Shown one piece after another: positions 39,130-47,671 of a DNA stretch of 64,000 bases (its first letter is position 1; the number at the start of each line of letters is the position of its first letter). The DNA is taken from contig JAGNIU010000008.1 in the NCBI GenBank assembly GCA_018000995.1, positions 1 to 64,000 of the forward strand, read 5' to 3'. The stretch comes from Bacteroidia bacterium (GTDB lineage: Bacteria; Bacteroidota; Bacteroidia; B-17B0; Aurantibacillaceae). The translations under genes and the position numbers were made by a program. The notes below the pieces were generated by a model. That model was not told the origin of the DNA, ran no database searches, and saw nothing but the letters and a program-made list of their open reading frames with translations.

Positions 39130-40032
39130 ATGAAAAAATTTACTTTAATAATTCTGTTTTTATACACTGTTTCTCTTGCTCAATCTCAGAGTTTTGAGAT
39201 GGGAGGTGCGAACGGAAAAGACACTCTTAATCTAACTGACGCGCAGGGTAAAAAGCAAGGTAAGTGGATTATTAAAGGTAAGCACAAGCCGGGAACTTGT
39301 TACCAACCTGAACAAAAAATTGAAGAAGGAAAATACTCTGAAAACCGTAAAACCGGTATTTGGATTGAATATTACTGCAACAGTAATATGAAGAATAAGT
39401 TAACCTTTGTTAACGGACGCCCTGATGGATACGCTATTATGTATCACGAAAATGGAAAAATTTCTGAAGAAGGAAACTGGAAAGCTAACCGTTGGGTTGG
39501 TAACTACAAATTATATTACGATAACGGACAAGTACAACACGAATTTGTGTTTAACCAAAATGGTAAACGCGATGGTAGCCAAACATATTTTTACGAAAAC
39601 GGTCAAAAAGCTGTTGAAGGTAATTTTGTGAATGGTAAAGAAAATGGCATTATTAAAGAATATTACGAAAACGGAGATCCAAAAGCAGAAAAGAATTTTG
39701 CAGATGGTTCGGTTGATGTAAATTCAATTAAAGAATTCCAACCTAAAAAACCATTAGTAAAGAAAACAGAAGAAGCAGCCGACAATGCTCCAAAAGTTAC
39801 TGTTACCAAAGACGAAAAACCGAATGAAGCAGTTTCTCCTAAAGGACCAATGATTCTTAACGGTCAGCATACCTTATACAACAAGAACAAACAAATTACT
39901 AAAGACGGTGTATTTAGAGATAACCGTTTAATGGATGGTAAAGCCTACATATACGACGATAACGGTATTTTAAGCCGCATTGCTGTGTATAAAAACGGGG
40001 TTTATGTTGGAGATACTCAAGTAGATAATTAA
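39130..40032 (+). CDS. Exported MORN-repeat (YwqK-like) protein, paralogue 1
   Basis: This 300-residue protein has a signal peptide (LIILFLYTVSLAQS) and at least five MORN-type repeats of about 23 residues with the pattern Y-x-x-NG-x-x-x-x-G-x-W/F (NGRPDGYAIMYHENGKISEEG, NGQVQHEFVFNQNGKRDGSQ, NGKENGIIKEYYENGD). A Lys/Pro/Glu-rich linker (about 196-240) separates a last repeat pair ending YKNGVYVGDTQVDN. Databases often label such proteins 'YwqK family antitoxin', but no toxin is encoded beside it. The role is unknown; peptide or lipid contact at the envelope is possible. Paralogue 2 lies 147 bp downstream, and each has its own promoter and terminator. Confidence 0.85.
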   Translation: MKKFTLIILFLYTVSLAQSQSFEMGGANGKDTLNLTDAQGKKQGKWIIKGKHKPGTCYQPEQKIEEGKYSENRKTGIWIEYYCNSNMKNKLTFVNGRPDGYAIMYHENGKISEEGNWKANRWVGNYKLYYDNGQVQHEFVFNQNGKRDGSQTYFYENGQKAVEGNFVNGKENGIIKEYYENGDPKAEKNFADGSVDVNSIKEFQPKKPLVKKTEEAADNAPKVTVTKDEKPNEAVSPKGPMILNGQHTLYNKNKQITKDGVFRDNRLMDGKAYIYDDNGILSRIAVYKNGVYVGDTQVDN

Positions 40033-40056
40033 CATTTTCATAGATAAAATTACAGT

Positions 40057-40082
40057 AAAAGACGACGAATGTCGTCTTTTTT
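40057..40082 (+). terminator. Intrinsic terminator of MORN gene 1
   Basis: AAAAGACGAC/GTCGTCTTTT is a 10-bp perfect stem with loop GAAT, followed by T residues. Confidence 0.9.
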
Positions 40083-40166
40083 ACTTTGAACCAAGATGTT
40101 GATTACTAGTTAATTACTTCCTAAAAAAACAAAGAAGGCATAGTTGGAATTTTGAAGTTCGTTTAC

Positions 40167-40174
40167 TACATTTG
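40167..40174 (+). promoter_or_regulatory. -7 element TACATTTG upstream of MORN gene 2
   Basis: It ends 5 nt before the ATG at 40180. A TTG at 40144-40146, 20 nt upstream, may serve as the -33 element. Confidence 0.6.
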
Positions 40175-40179
40175 GTATA

Positions 40180-41058
40180 ATGAAGAGTGTACTTTTTCCA
40201 ATATTATTTTTCTGTAGCGTAGCTTTAAATTTACAAGCGCAAGTTATTATAGGTAAAGATACCTTTAATAAAGTTGACCCTACCGGAAAAAAATTCGGCA
40301 AGTGGATTGTGTTCGGTAAAGAAAAACAAGGCGATTGTTATAAGCCTGATCAAAAAGCTGAAGAAGGTAAATACAAAGAGAATCGTAAAACCGATATCTG
40401 GATTATGTATTACTGCAACGGCCTTCCTAAAAATAAAGTTACTTATGCAAATGGCCGACCTGATGGTTACGCTATTATGTATCACGATAATGGCAAAGTT
40501 GCCGAGGAAGGAAATTGGAAAAACAACCGTTGGGTTGGTGAGATGAAACAATATTATGAGAATGGAGAAGTACAACACGCGTTTAAATTTAACGAAGGCG
40601 GCAAACGCGATGGAGAACAAACTTATAAATACGAAAACGGAAAAATTGCAGTACAAGGTAATTTTAAAGAAGGAAAAGAAGCCGGGGTTATTAAAGAATA
40701 TTACGAAGACGGAAAATTAAAAGCGGAAAAAACATATAACAATGGTAATGTTGATGTAGCTTCTATAAAAACTTACGAGAATAAAGATAAGGTTGTTAAG
40801 AAAGATGAGATTAAAAACGCACCCCCTGCTCCCGTTGTAGAAAAAGATGAAAAACCTATTGATGCAAAAGGACCAACAATATTAAATGGCAAACACACAC
40901 TTTACAACAAAAACAAGCAAGTTTCTAAAGATGGGATTTTTAAAGATAATCGTTTAATGGATGGAAAGGCTTATTTCTATAAAGACAATGGGTCTATTGA
41001 CCATGTATCGGTTTACAAAAACGGTGTTTACGTTGGAGATACGCAGATAGCTGACTAA
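40180..41058 (+). CDS. Exported MORN-repeat (YwqK-like) protein, paralogue 2
   Basis: This 292-residue protein is close in sequence and layout to the gene before it: signal peptide (FPILFFCSVALNLQAQ), a GKWIVFGKEKQGDCYKPDQK opening, five MORN-like repeats (NGRPDGYAIMYHDNGKVAEEG, NGEVQHAFKFNEGGKRDGEQ), a Lys/Pro-rich linker at about 190-232, and the same ending (VYKNGVYVGDTQIAD). The two are a tandem duplication that has since drifted. Shared cysteines in GDCYKP and YYCNG may form a disulphide. No specific function can be assigned. Confidence 0.85.
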   Translation: MKSVLFPILFFCSVALNLQAQVIIGKDTFNKVDPTGKKFGKWIVFGKEKQGDCYKPDQKAEEGKYKENRKTDIWIMYYCNGLPKNKVTYANGRPDGYAIMYHDNGKVAEEGNWKNNRWVGEMKQYYENGEVQHAFKFNEGGKRDGEQTYKYENGKIAVQGNFKEGKEAGVIKEYYEDGKLKAEKTYNNGNVDVASIKTYENKDKVVKKDEIKNAPPAPVVEKDEKPIDAKGPTILNGKHTLYNKNKQVSKDGIFKDNRLMDGKAYFYKDNGSIDHVSVYKNGVYVGDTQIAD

Positions 41059-41081
41059 AATTTATATTCATAATATTAACT

Positions 41082-41107
41082 AAAGACGGCATAGCCGTCT
41101 TTTTTTT
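41082..41107 (+). terminator. Intrinsic terminator of MORN gene 2
   Basis: AAAGACGGC/GCCGTCTTT is a 9-bp stem with a 3-nt ATA loop, running into a T tract. It resembles the paralogue's terminator but the stem bases differ. Confidence 0.9.
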
Positions 41108-41143
41108 GTCTGTATTTATTCCTTTCTTTGATATCACAAAATT

Positions 41144-42610
41144 ATGGATCACAATCTTCATTTATACAATACCCTTTCCCGTAAAAAAGAAAAATTTACG
41201 CCATTAAATCCACCATTTGTTGGCATGTACGTTTGCGGACCAACCGTTTACAGCGATGTGCATTTAGGGAATTGCAGAACCTTTATTTCGTTTGATTTAA
41301 TGTACAGGTATTTAGTTCACCTTGGTTATAAAGTGCGTTACGTGCGTAATATAACCGATGCAGGACACTTAGAAGGCGACCGTGATGAAGGCGATGATAA
41401 ATTTGCGAAGAAAGCTAAACTGCTTCAAGTAGAACCTATGGAAATTGTACAAAAGTACACTGTAGGTTTTAGAGAAGTGATGGGCTTGTTTAATACATTA
41501 CCGCCAAGCATTGAACCTACTGCAACCGGACATATTATCGAACAACAAGAAATTGCAAAAAAAATTATTGAAAATAAATTTGCGTACGAAGTTAACGGCA
41601 CCGTTTATTTTGATGTGGAAAAATATTCTAAAACCAATAATTACGGCGAACTCACCAACCGTAAACTCGAGGATTTATTAGAGAACACACGTGAACTCGA
41701 CGGACAAGACGAGAAAAAAGGAAGATTAGATTTCGCACTTTGGATAAAAGCAAAGCCTGAACATTTAATGCAATGGCCTAGTCCATGGGGAATGGGATTT
41801 CCAGGATGGCATATTGAATGTTCTGCTATGAGCACAAAATATTTAGGAGAGAAATTTGATATTCACGGTGGTGGTATGGATTTACAAGCTACACATCACA
41901 CCAACGAAATTGCACAGAACATTGCGTATTGCGGAAAAAGTCCAGCAACATATTGGATGCACACTAACATGCTAACTGTAAATGGTGCGCGTATGAGTAA
42001 GAGTGCCGGAAATAGTTTTTTACCAATGGAATTATTAACGGGTGCTCACCCGCTCTTATCAAAAGGCTATAACCCAATGGCGGTTAAGTTTTTTATGATG
42101 CAAACACATTACAGCAGCACATTAGATTTTAGCGATGCTGCTTTACAAGGTTCTGAAAAAGCATTTAACCGCTTAATGGAAAGCTATAAAACATTACAAA
42201 ACTTAACAGCATCTCCTACATCTAACGAAAATATTTCTGCCCTCGAGAAGAAATGTTACGAAGCAATGGACGATGATTTTAATACACCTATTTTAATTGC
42301 GAATTTATTTGAAGCTGCTACTATTATTAATTCGGCAAACGATAAACGCATTACATTAACTCAAACTGATATTGATTCCTTAAAACGCATCTTCCAACAT
42401 TTTGTGTTTGATGTGATGGGTTTAAAATCAGAAGAGGAAAGTGGAAAATCAAATAAAGCACTAGATAAAGTAATGCAATTGGTTTTAGATTTACGCGCGA
42501 AAGTAAAAGCGAATAAAGATTACGCCACCTCCGATGAAATCAGAAATAAATTAGCAGAAGCCGGCATACAAGTGAAAGATAGTAAAGAAGGTGCTACTTG
42601 GTCAATCTGA
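41144..42610 (+). CDS. cysS: Cysteinyl-tRNA synthetase
   Basis: This class I synthetase charges tRNA-Cys. The 488-residue protein has MYVCGPTVYSDVHLGNCRTF (zinc Cys and a HIGH-like HLGN), FPGWHIECSAMS and GGGMDLQATHHTNEIAQ (the other zinc ligands), and the ATP loop RMSKSAGN (KMSKS-like). The anticodon-binding region occupies the C-terminal 150 residues. Length is normal. It has no nearby operon partner upstream; the M28 peptidase follows 42 bp later after a tandem 8-bp repeat. Confidence 0.97.
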   Translation: MDHNLHLYNTLSRKKEKFTPLNPPFVGMYVCGPTVYSDVHLGNCRTFISFDLMYRYLVHLGYKVRYVRNITDAGHLEGDRDEGDDKFAKKAKLLQVEPMEIVQKYTVGFREVMGLFNTLPPSIEPTATGHIIEQQEIAKKIIENKFAYEVNGTVYFDVEKYSKTNNYGELTNRKLEDLLENTRELDGQDEKKGRLDFALWIKAKPEHLMQWPSPWGMGFPGWHIECSAMSTKYLGEKFDIHGGGMDLQATHHTNEIAQNIAYCGKSPATYWMHTNMLTVNGARMSKSAGNSFLPMELLTGAHPLLSKGYNPMAVKFFMMQTHYSSTLDFSDAALQGSEKAFNRLMESYKTLQNLTASPTSNENISALEKKCYEAMDDDFNTPILIANLFEAATIINSANDKRITLTQTDIDSLKRIFQHFVFDVMGLKSEEESGKSNKALDKVMQLVLDLRAKVKANKDYATSDEIRNKLAEAGIQVKDSKEGATWSI

Positions 42611-42649
42611 TAATTTGGCAATTCGGTAATTTGACAATTGGAGAATTTT
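42610..42649 (+). repeat. Short tandem array of an 8-bp xxAATTyG unit
   Basis: Five degenerate copies in a row (ATAATTTG, GCAATTCG, GTAATTTG, ACAATTGG, AGAATTTT) fill the gap between cysS and the M28 gene, ending 4 bp before its ATG. Confidence 0.6.
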
Positions 42650-42652
42650 AAG

Positions 42653-43660
42653 ATGATGAAATTGAAATATAAAATAGCTTTAGTGATAGGTGTTAGTGCA
42701 TTTGCGTTTTCTTGTCAACCCGAAAAACCTGTTACCGAAAATACAACTACAGGCGAAACTGTAAAAACAAATACTGTTGTTACAAAAACTCGTGTGGCAC
42801 CTCCTGAATTTAATGCTGACTCAGCTTATCACTACATAAAAACACAAGCGGATATGGGTCCGCGTACTCCCGGAAGTAAAGCTCACGCTAAAGCAGTGGC
42901 GTATTACGAAAAACATTTTAAAAGTTTAGGTGCTGATGTAAAAATTCAAGGCGGCACCATGAATACCTACGATGGAAAACAATGGCGTATCGATAACGTT
43001 ATTGCAACTTTTAATCCGGAAGCAAAAACAAGAATTCTTTTAACCGCGCATTATGATAGTCGCCCCTTCTCTGACAAAGATCCTATTCCTGCTAACAGAA
43101 CTAAACCTTGCCCAGGTGTTAATGATGGTGCCAGTGGCGTTGGTGTATTAATGGAAGTAGCGCGTTTACTTAAAGAAAAATCAACAACAGTTGGTATCGA
43201 TATTATTTTGTTCGACTTAGAAGATTATGGCGACAATGGCGATCCGTATAGCTGGTGTTTAGGTTCTGTGTATTGGTCTAACAACATGCACAAGGCAAAT
43301 TACAAAGCTAAATACGCTATTTTATTAGATATGGTTGGTGCTAAAGATGCTATTTTCCCTCGCGAAGCTGTATCTGTTTTTCATGCTAACGATGTGGTAA
43401 ATAAAATTTGGAACACCGCCGAAAAATTGGGTTACTCAAATTATTTTGTTTACGAAGAATCAGCCGAAATGACCGACGACCATGTTCCCATTAATAAAAT
43501 TGCCGGTATTCCTGCCGTTGATATTTTGCATTACAATTACTTAACCAACGAGTTTTTTCCACATCATCACAAAACCACTGATGATATCTCTAACATAGAT
43601 AAAAACACCTTGAAAGCGGTTGGACAAACTCTTTTAGAAGTTATCTATAACGAAGAGTAA
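42653..43660 (+). CDS. M28 family zinc peptidase lipoprotein (glutaminyl cyclase-like)
   Basis: This 335-residue envelope lipoprotein (AFAFSC, Cys near 21) has an M28 domain from about 55. Metal ligands are visible: HYDSRP (His), NDGASGVGVLME (Asp and Glu), FDLEDYGDNGD, and the late IPAVDILHYN and HHHKTTDD. The phrase PNGADVKIQ-like and SWCLGSVYWSNNM resemble bacterial M28 enzymes of the glutaminyl-peptide cyclotransferase kind, so it may either trim N-terminal residues or cyclise N-terminal glutamine. ATG 42653 (MMKLKY) is preferred over an upstream TTG; ATG 42656 is equally possible. Confidence 0.9.
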   Translation: MMKLKYKIALVIGVSAFAFSCQPEKPVTENTTTGETVKTNTVVTKTRVAPPEFNADSAYHYIKTQADMGPRTPGSKAHAKAVAYYEKHFKSLGADVKIQGGTMNTYDGKQWRIDNVIATFNPEAKTRILLTAHYDSRPFSDKDPIPANRTKPCPGVNDGASGVGVLMEVARLLKEKSTTVGIDIILFDLEDYGDNGDPYSWCLGSVYWSNNMHKANYKAKYAILLDMVGAKDAIFPREAVSVFHANDVVNKIWNTAEKLGYSNYFVYEESAEMTDDHVPINKIAGIPAVDILHYNYLTNEFFPHHHKTTDDISNIDKNTLKAVGQTLLEVIYNEE

Positions 43661-43758
43661 TTTCCCTCTAATTTCAACAATTTTCGCTACTTACTAACAG
43701 CGCTTTTTAAGGCGGAATAATTTCGTTTTCTTTACTAGTCTATTAACCTATTATCACA

Positions 43759-44310
43759 ATGAAAAAACTTGTTTTAACGTCTGCCTTATTCCTTTCTATT
43801 TCCATAATGTTTTCGCAAATCACTTTTGTAAAAGGCTATATAATTAACTTGACGGGCGATACTTTAAAAGGAGAAGTGAAAATGAATCCAAAAAAAGAAT
43901 TCGATAACTATAACAAAGTATATTTTAAAGATGCTTCGGGTGTACAAAAAAATTACAAACCCAATAAAGTAAAAGGTTATGGTTTTGATGACAAGCATTT
44001 TATTGCTTCTACATTCGATGGTGAACCCACATTTTACAAAGTATTATCAAAAGGACCAATTATGTTATTTGAAGTGATGTTTGAAATGCAGCAAATGAAT
44101 GAAATTGCTGTTAAAAACGAATATTACATTGCCAAAAAAGAAGACGCGGAATATTCTAAACTGAAGGAGAAAAAATTCAAGAAGCAATTGGAAGAATACA
44201 TGAAAGATAATCCTGAAATTTTAACCAGCGCTGAAGAAGACAAGAAATTTGAAATTGAAAAAGTAGTTGACCTTGTTAATCAATACAACGACTGGGCTAA
44301 AACAAAATAA
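43759..44310 (+). CDS. Secreted hypothetical protein
   Basis: This 183-residue protein has a signal peptide (SALFLSISIMFSQ) then a beta-rich section (GYIINLTGDTLKGEVKMNPKK, YNKVYFKDASGVQKNYKPNKVKGYGF) resembling an unnamed Bacteroidota family with a 'G-x-I-x-x-x-GD-T-x-x-G' opening. The C-terminal half is a charged helix rich in Lys and Glu (about 130-175). It precedes polA by 18 bp in the same direction; co-transcription is likely, but no functional connection is known. Confidence 0.7.
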   Translation: MKKLVLTSALFLSISIMFSQITFVKGYIINLTGDTLKGEVKMNPKKEFDNYNKVYFKDASGVQKNYKPNKVKGYGFDDKHFIASTFDGEPTFYKVLSKGPIMLFEVMFEMQQMNEIAVKNEYYIAKKEDAEYSKLKEKKFKKQLEEYMKDNPEILTSAEEDKKFEIEKVVDLVNQYNDWAKTK

Positions 44311-44328
44311 TTTATTTAATACTGAAAG

Positions 44329-47208
44329 ATGATTACAAAAGATACCGACAAGAAATTATTTTTACTGGATGCCTTCGCATTAATTTACCGTGCTTATTTT
44401 GCATTTAGCAGCAACCCGCGCATTAACTCTAAAGGATTTAATACTTCTGCCATTTTTGGTTTTACCAATACTTTATTAGAAATTTTAAATAAAGAAAAAC
44501 CAACACACATCGCTGTTGTGTTTGATACAGAAGCAAAAACGCAACGTCACGAAGAATTTGAAGCTTACAAAGCGAACCGCGAAGAAATGCCGGAAGATTT
44601 ACGAAAAAGTATTCCTCTAATTATTGATTTGGTTCACGGATTTAATATTCAAACTATTGGCTTACCCGGATTTGAAGCAGATGATGTAATTGGAACACTC
44701 GCTCGCAAAGCTGAATTACTAGGCTACACCACTTACATGATGACGCCCGATAAAGATTACGGTCAGCTTGTAGATAATAATACTTTCATTTACAAACCCG
44801 CACGTTTAGGAAATGGTGCTGAGATTTTAGGTGTAGAAGAAGTTTGTAAAAAGTGGGACATCCGTTCAGTAAGCGAACTCATTGATATTTTAGGTTTAAT
44901 GGGCGACGCTTCTGATAACATTCCCGGTATTCCCGGTGTTGGTGAAGTGACCGCTATTAAATTAATTAAAGAATTCGGCAGCATCGAAAATTTATATCAG
45001 AACACTGATAAATTAAAAGGAAAGCTAAAAGAAAAAGTTGAGAACAATAAAGACCTTTGCTTACAATCGAAACGCCTCGCCACAATTATTTTAGATTGTC
45101 CAATTGAATTTGACGATGCGAAATTAGTCCGTAAAGATGTAAATAAGGAAGCTTTAAAAGAATTGTTTAAGGAATTAGAATTCCGTCGTATTGCTCAAAA
45201 TTTATTGGGAGAAGATATTGGCGGAACAGAAAAATTAGCAACCGAAGTTGTATCTACTGAAACTAATTACAAAGCCAAATCACATTCAGCTAATCAAACG
45301 GATTTATTTAGTACTGCTACTTTCTTTAATGAACAAAACGGGACTTCGACAAGCTCAGTCACCGGAGAAGTTTCAAATGAAGATATAGAACCTGTTTACA
45401 ATACTATTGCTAATGTTGAGCACAATTATATTTTAGTTGATACTGACGAAAAGATTAACGATTTGATTTCTATTCTGAATAAACACACGGAGTATTGTTA
45501 CGATTCCGAAACTACAGGCTTAGATACGCTCGAAGCTGAACTCGTTGGTTTATCTTTCTCAGTAAAACCCCACGAAGCGTATTACGTTCCAATTCCTGCG
45601 GAAAAAGATAAAGCACAAGCGATAGTAGAAAAATTCCGTCCCATTTTTGAAGATGAGAGTAAAATTCTCGTTGGACAAAATATTAAATACGATTATCAGA
45701 TTTTAAAAAACTACAATCTCTTAATTAAAAATAAATTTTGGGATACCATGGTGGCGCACTTTTTAATTCAGCCCGACATGCGCCATAATATGAATGTGTT
45801 ATCGGAAACCTATTTGAATTACGAGCCGGTGAGTATCGAAACACTTATTGGTAAAGGTAAAAATCAAACCAGCATGCGCGATGCGCCTCTCGAACAAATT
45901 AAAGATTACGCTGCCGAAGATGCTGATGTTACAATACAATTAAAAGATGTTTTCGCTCCCAAATTAAAAGAAACGGAAACCGAAAAATTATTTATAGAAG
46001 TTGAAGTTCCTTTAATTAAAGTTCTAGCCGATATGGAACGCGAAGGCATTAATTTAGATGTACAAGGTTTAAGAGAATTTTCTGCAGAACTCGCTGAAGA
46101 CATTACCAAAGTAGATGCGGAAATTCAGGGATTAGCAGGGACAAAATTCAATATCTCTTCACCAAAACAGGTTGGAGAAATTTTATTCGACTATTTGAAA
46201 ATTGTCGACAATCCTAAAAAAACAAAAACAGGACAATACGCAACGAGCGAAGATATTTTAGCGAAGCTCGAAGGAAAACATCCTATCATTGCCAAAATTT
46301 TAGATTACCGCGAACTCGTAAAATTAAAAAGCACTTACGTGGATGCCCTACCCGATTTGGTTAGCAAAATCACAAACCGTTTACACACTTCTTACAATCA
46401 GGTTGTAGCAGTAACCGGACGATTAAGTTCTGATAATCCTAACTTACAAAACATTCCTATTCGTACAGAGCGCGGGCGACACATACGCAAAGCATTTATT
46501 CCGCGCAACGAAGATTATATTTTACTAAGCGCCGATTACTCGCAAATTGAATTACGTGTTGCTGCCTCTATGAGTGGCGACCCGGGCATGTGCGAAGCTT
46601 TTAATGCCGGCATAGATATTCATACTGCCACCGCTGCAAAAGTATATGGAGTTCCAGAAGGCGAAGTAACAAAGGATATGCGTTACAAAGCGAAGAGTGT
46701 GAACTTCGGTATTCTTTACGGACAAGGTGCATTTGGTTTAGCAGAAAATTTAAATATTTCAAGAACCGAAGCGAAACAATTAATTGATAATTATTTTAAA
46801 GAATTCTCCGGTATCAAAAAATTCATGGACGACCAAGTAAACTTTGCGCGCGACAATGGCTATGTACAAACTATTTTAGGACGCAAACGCTGGTTACGTG
46901 ATATTACCTCGAACAACGCAACCGTTCGCAGTTTTGCAGAACGTAACGCCATTAACGCGCCAATACAAGGCTCTGCTGCCGATATGATAAAAGTAGCGAT
47001 GATAAACATCGACAAAGAATTTAAAACGATGGATATTAAATCGCGTATGCTTTTACAAGTGCATGATGAATTGGTATTTGATATTTACAAACCCGAACTC
47101 GAAAAACTAAAACCAATAATAGAAAAACACATGCGCGAAGCCATCCCTTTAAAAGTACCCGTAGAAGTTGGTATGGGAACCGGACCGAATTGGTTGGAGG
47201 CACATTAG
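44329..47208 (+). CDS. polA: DNA polymerase I with intact proofreading and 5'-nuclease domains
   Basis: PolA fills gaps and removes RNA primers. The 959-residue protein contains the 5' nuclease (about 8-300: LLDAFALIYRAYFAFSS, GFEADDVIGTLARKAE, GDASDNIPGIPGVGE), a 3'-5' exonuclease (about 365-560) with its DxE site complete in CYDSETTGLD and a late YAAEDADVTIQL, and the polymerase domain (LLSADYSQIELRVAA, KSVNFGILYGQGAFGL, QVHDELVFDI). The linker between the two nuclease domains (about 310-360) contains NGTSTSSVTG at about 337-346, encoded by a TTCGACAAGCTCA repeat copy. All catalytic motifs are intact, so the insert is presumably tolerated. Confidence 0.97.
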   Translation: MITKDTDKKLFLLDAFALIYRAYFAFSSNPRINSKGFNTSAIFGFTNTLLEILNKEKPTHIAVVFDTEAKTQRHEEFEAYKANREEMPEDLRKSIPLIIDLVHGFNIQTIGLPGFEADDVIGTLARKAELLGYTTYMMTPDKDYGQLVDNNTFIYKPARLGNGAEILGVEEVCKKWDIRSVSELIDILGLMGDASDNIPGIPGVGEVTAIKLIKEFGSIENLYQNTDKLKGKLKEKVENNKDLCLQSKRLATIILDCPIEFDDAKLVRKDVNKEALKELFKELEFRRIAQNLLGEDIGGTEKLATEVVSTETNYKAKSHSANQTDLFSTATFFNEQNGTSTSSVTGEVSNEDIEPVYNTIANVEHNYILVDTDEKINDLISILNKHTEYCYDSETTGLDTLEAELVGLSFSVKPHEAYYVPIPAEKDKAQAIVEKFRPIFEDESKILVGQNIKYDYQILKNYNLLIKNKFWDTMVAHFLIQPDMRHNMNVLSETYLNYEPVSIETLIGKGKNQTSMRDAPLEQIKDYAAEDADVTIQLKDVFAPKLKETETEKLFIEVEVPLIKVLADMEREGINLDVQGLREFSAELAEDITKVDAEIQGLAGTKFNISSPKQVGEILFDYLKIVDNPKKTKTGQYATSEDILAKLEGKHPIIAKILDYRELVKLKSTYVDALPDLVSKITNRLHTSYNQVVAVTGRLSSDNPNLQNIPIRTERGRHIRKAFIPRNEDYILLSADYSQIELRVAASMSGDPGMCEAFNAGIDIHTATAAKVYGVPEGEVTKDMRYKAKSVNFGILYGQGAFGLAENLNISRTEAKQLIDNYFKEFSGIKKFMDDQVNFARDNGYVQTILGRKRWLRDITSNNATVRSFAERNAINAPIQGSAADMIKVAMINIDKEFKTMDIKSRMLLQVHDELVFDIYKPELEKLKPIIEKHMREAIPLKVPVEVGMGTGPNWLEAH
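45340..45365 (+). repeat. Dispersed TTCGACAAGCTCA element, copy 4, in frame inside polA
   Basis: The core lies at 45345-45357. CGGGAC before it pairs with GTC-A-CCG after it (one bulged A). It encodes TSTSSV within the interdomain linker, with no frame disruption. Confidence 0.85.
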
Positions 47209-47236
47209 AAGATTGTTGGATTCAATTTTTATAAAT

Positions 47237-47548
47237 ATGTATATACTTAATGATACAGATCAAGATCCAGCAATGCGTTATGAAGGCTTAGCGAGATTTG
47301 CCTTCGATTGTGATAGAGCTGGCGGACCGGGCAATATTGCTGAGGCAGGCGTTTTCGACAGTGAATTTGTTCCTGACATTACCGCAGATGGTTTAGTAAT
47401 AATTAATCAAATATTAGATGCCTTAATTGTAAAAACTGACGGATATATAAAAGATGAATTAAACTCTATAAAAGATTCGTTGACCGGAGGCATGAGTCAA
47501 CAAAGTGGAATCGAACTAATTGATTCAATAATTAAATTACTAAAATAA
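47237..47548 (+). CDS. Hypothetical 103-residue acidic protein
   Basis: The ORF begins at ATG 47237, 28 bp after polA; a longer reading overlapping polA is not needed. The product is acidic, with no signal peptide and no transmembrane helix. Its N-terminal half has small-residue runs (RAGGPGNIAEAG, EFVPDITADG), and the C-terminal half looks helical (NQILDALIVKTDGYIKDELN, SGIELIDSIIKLLK). I know no matching family. It lies between polA and the HEPN gene on the same strand and could belong to the same accessory insertion. It may be a small effector or regulator, but nothing in the sequence decides. Confidence 0.55.
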   Translation: MYILNDTDQDPAMRYEGLARFAFDCDRAGGPGNIAEAGVFDSEFVPDITADGLVIINQILDALIVKTDGYIKDELNSIKDSLTGGMSQQSGIELIDSIIKLLK

Positions 47549-47585
47549 ATTAGACCAAAGCGTTAGTATTATTATCTTATTCAAA

Positions 47586-47632
47586 CGGATTTGCAATCCT
47601 TGGACTAAATAATCAAGCTAAGGATTGTAAGT
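47586..47632 (+). repeat. Hairpin repeat family 2, copy A
   Basis: It starts CGGATTTGCAATCC. A 10-pair stem (47594-47603 with 47618-47627, one G-U) closes loop ACTAAATAATCAAG. It lies 86 bp before the HEPN gene's ATG. Confidence 0.75.
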
Positions 47633-47671
47633 CCCCGAAAACTCGAACATAAAGACCAAAAATAAAATCTG

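Noticed and set aside
39130-41058. Toxin-antitoxin system, because YwqK-like proteins are often labelled antitoxins
   Set aside because: Both proteins have signal peptides, neither neighbour looks like a toxin, and the label rests on MORN repeats only.
47168-47236. Upstream extension of the small ORF into the polA 3' end
   Set aside because: It overlaps conserved polA codons in another frame; ATG 47237 gives a non-overlapping gene.
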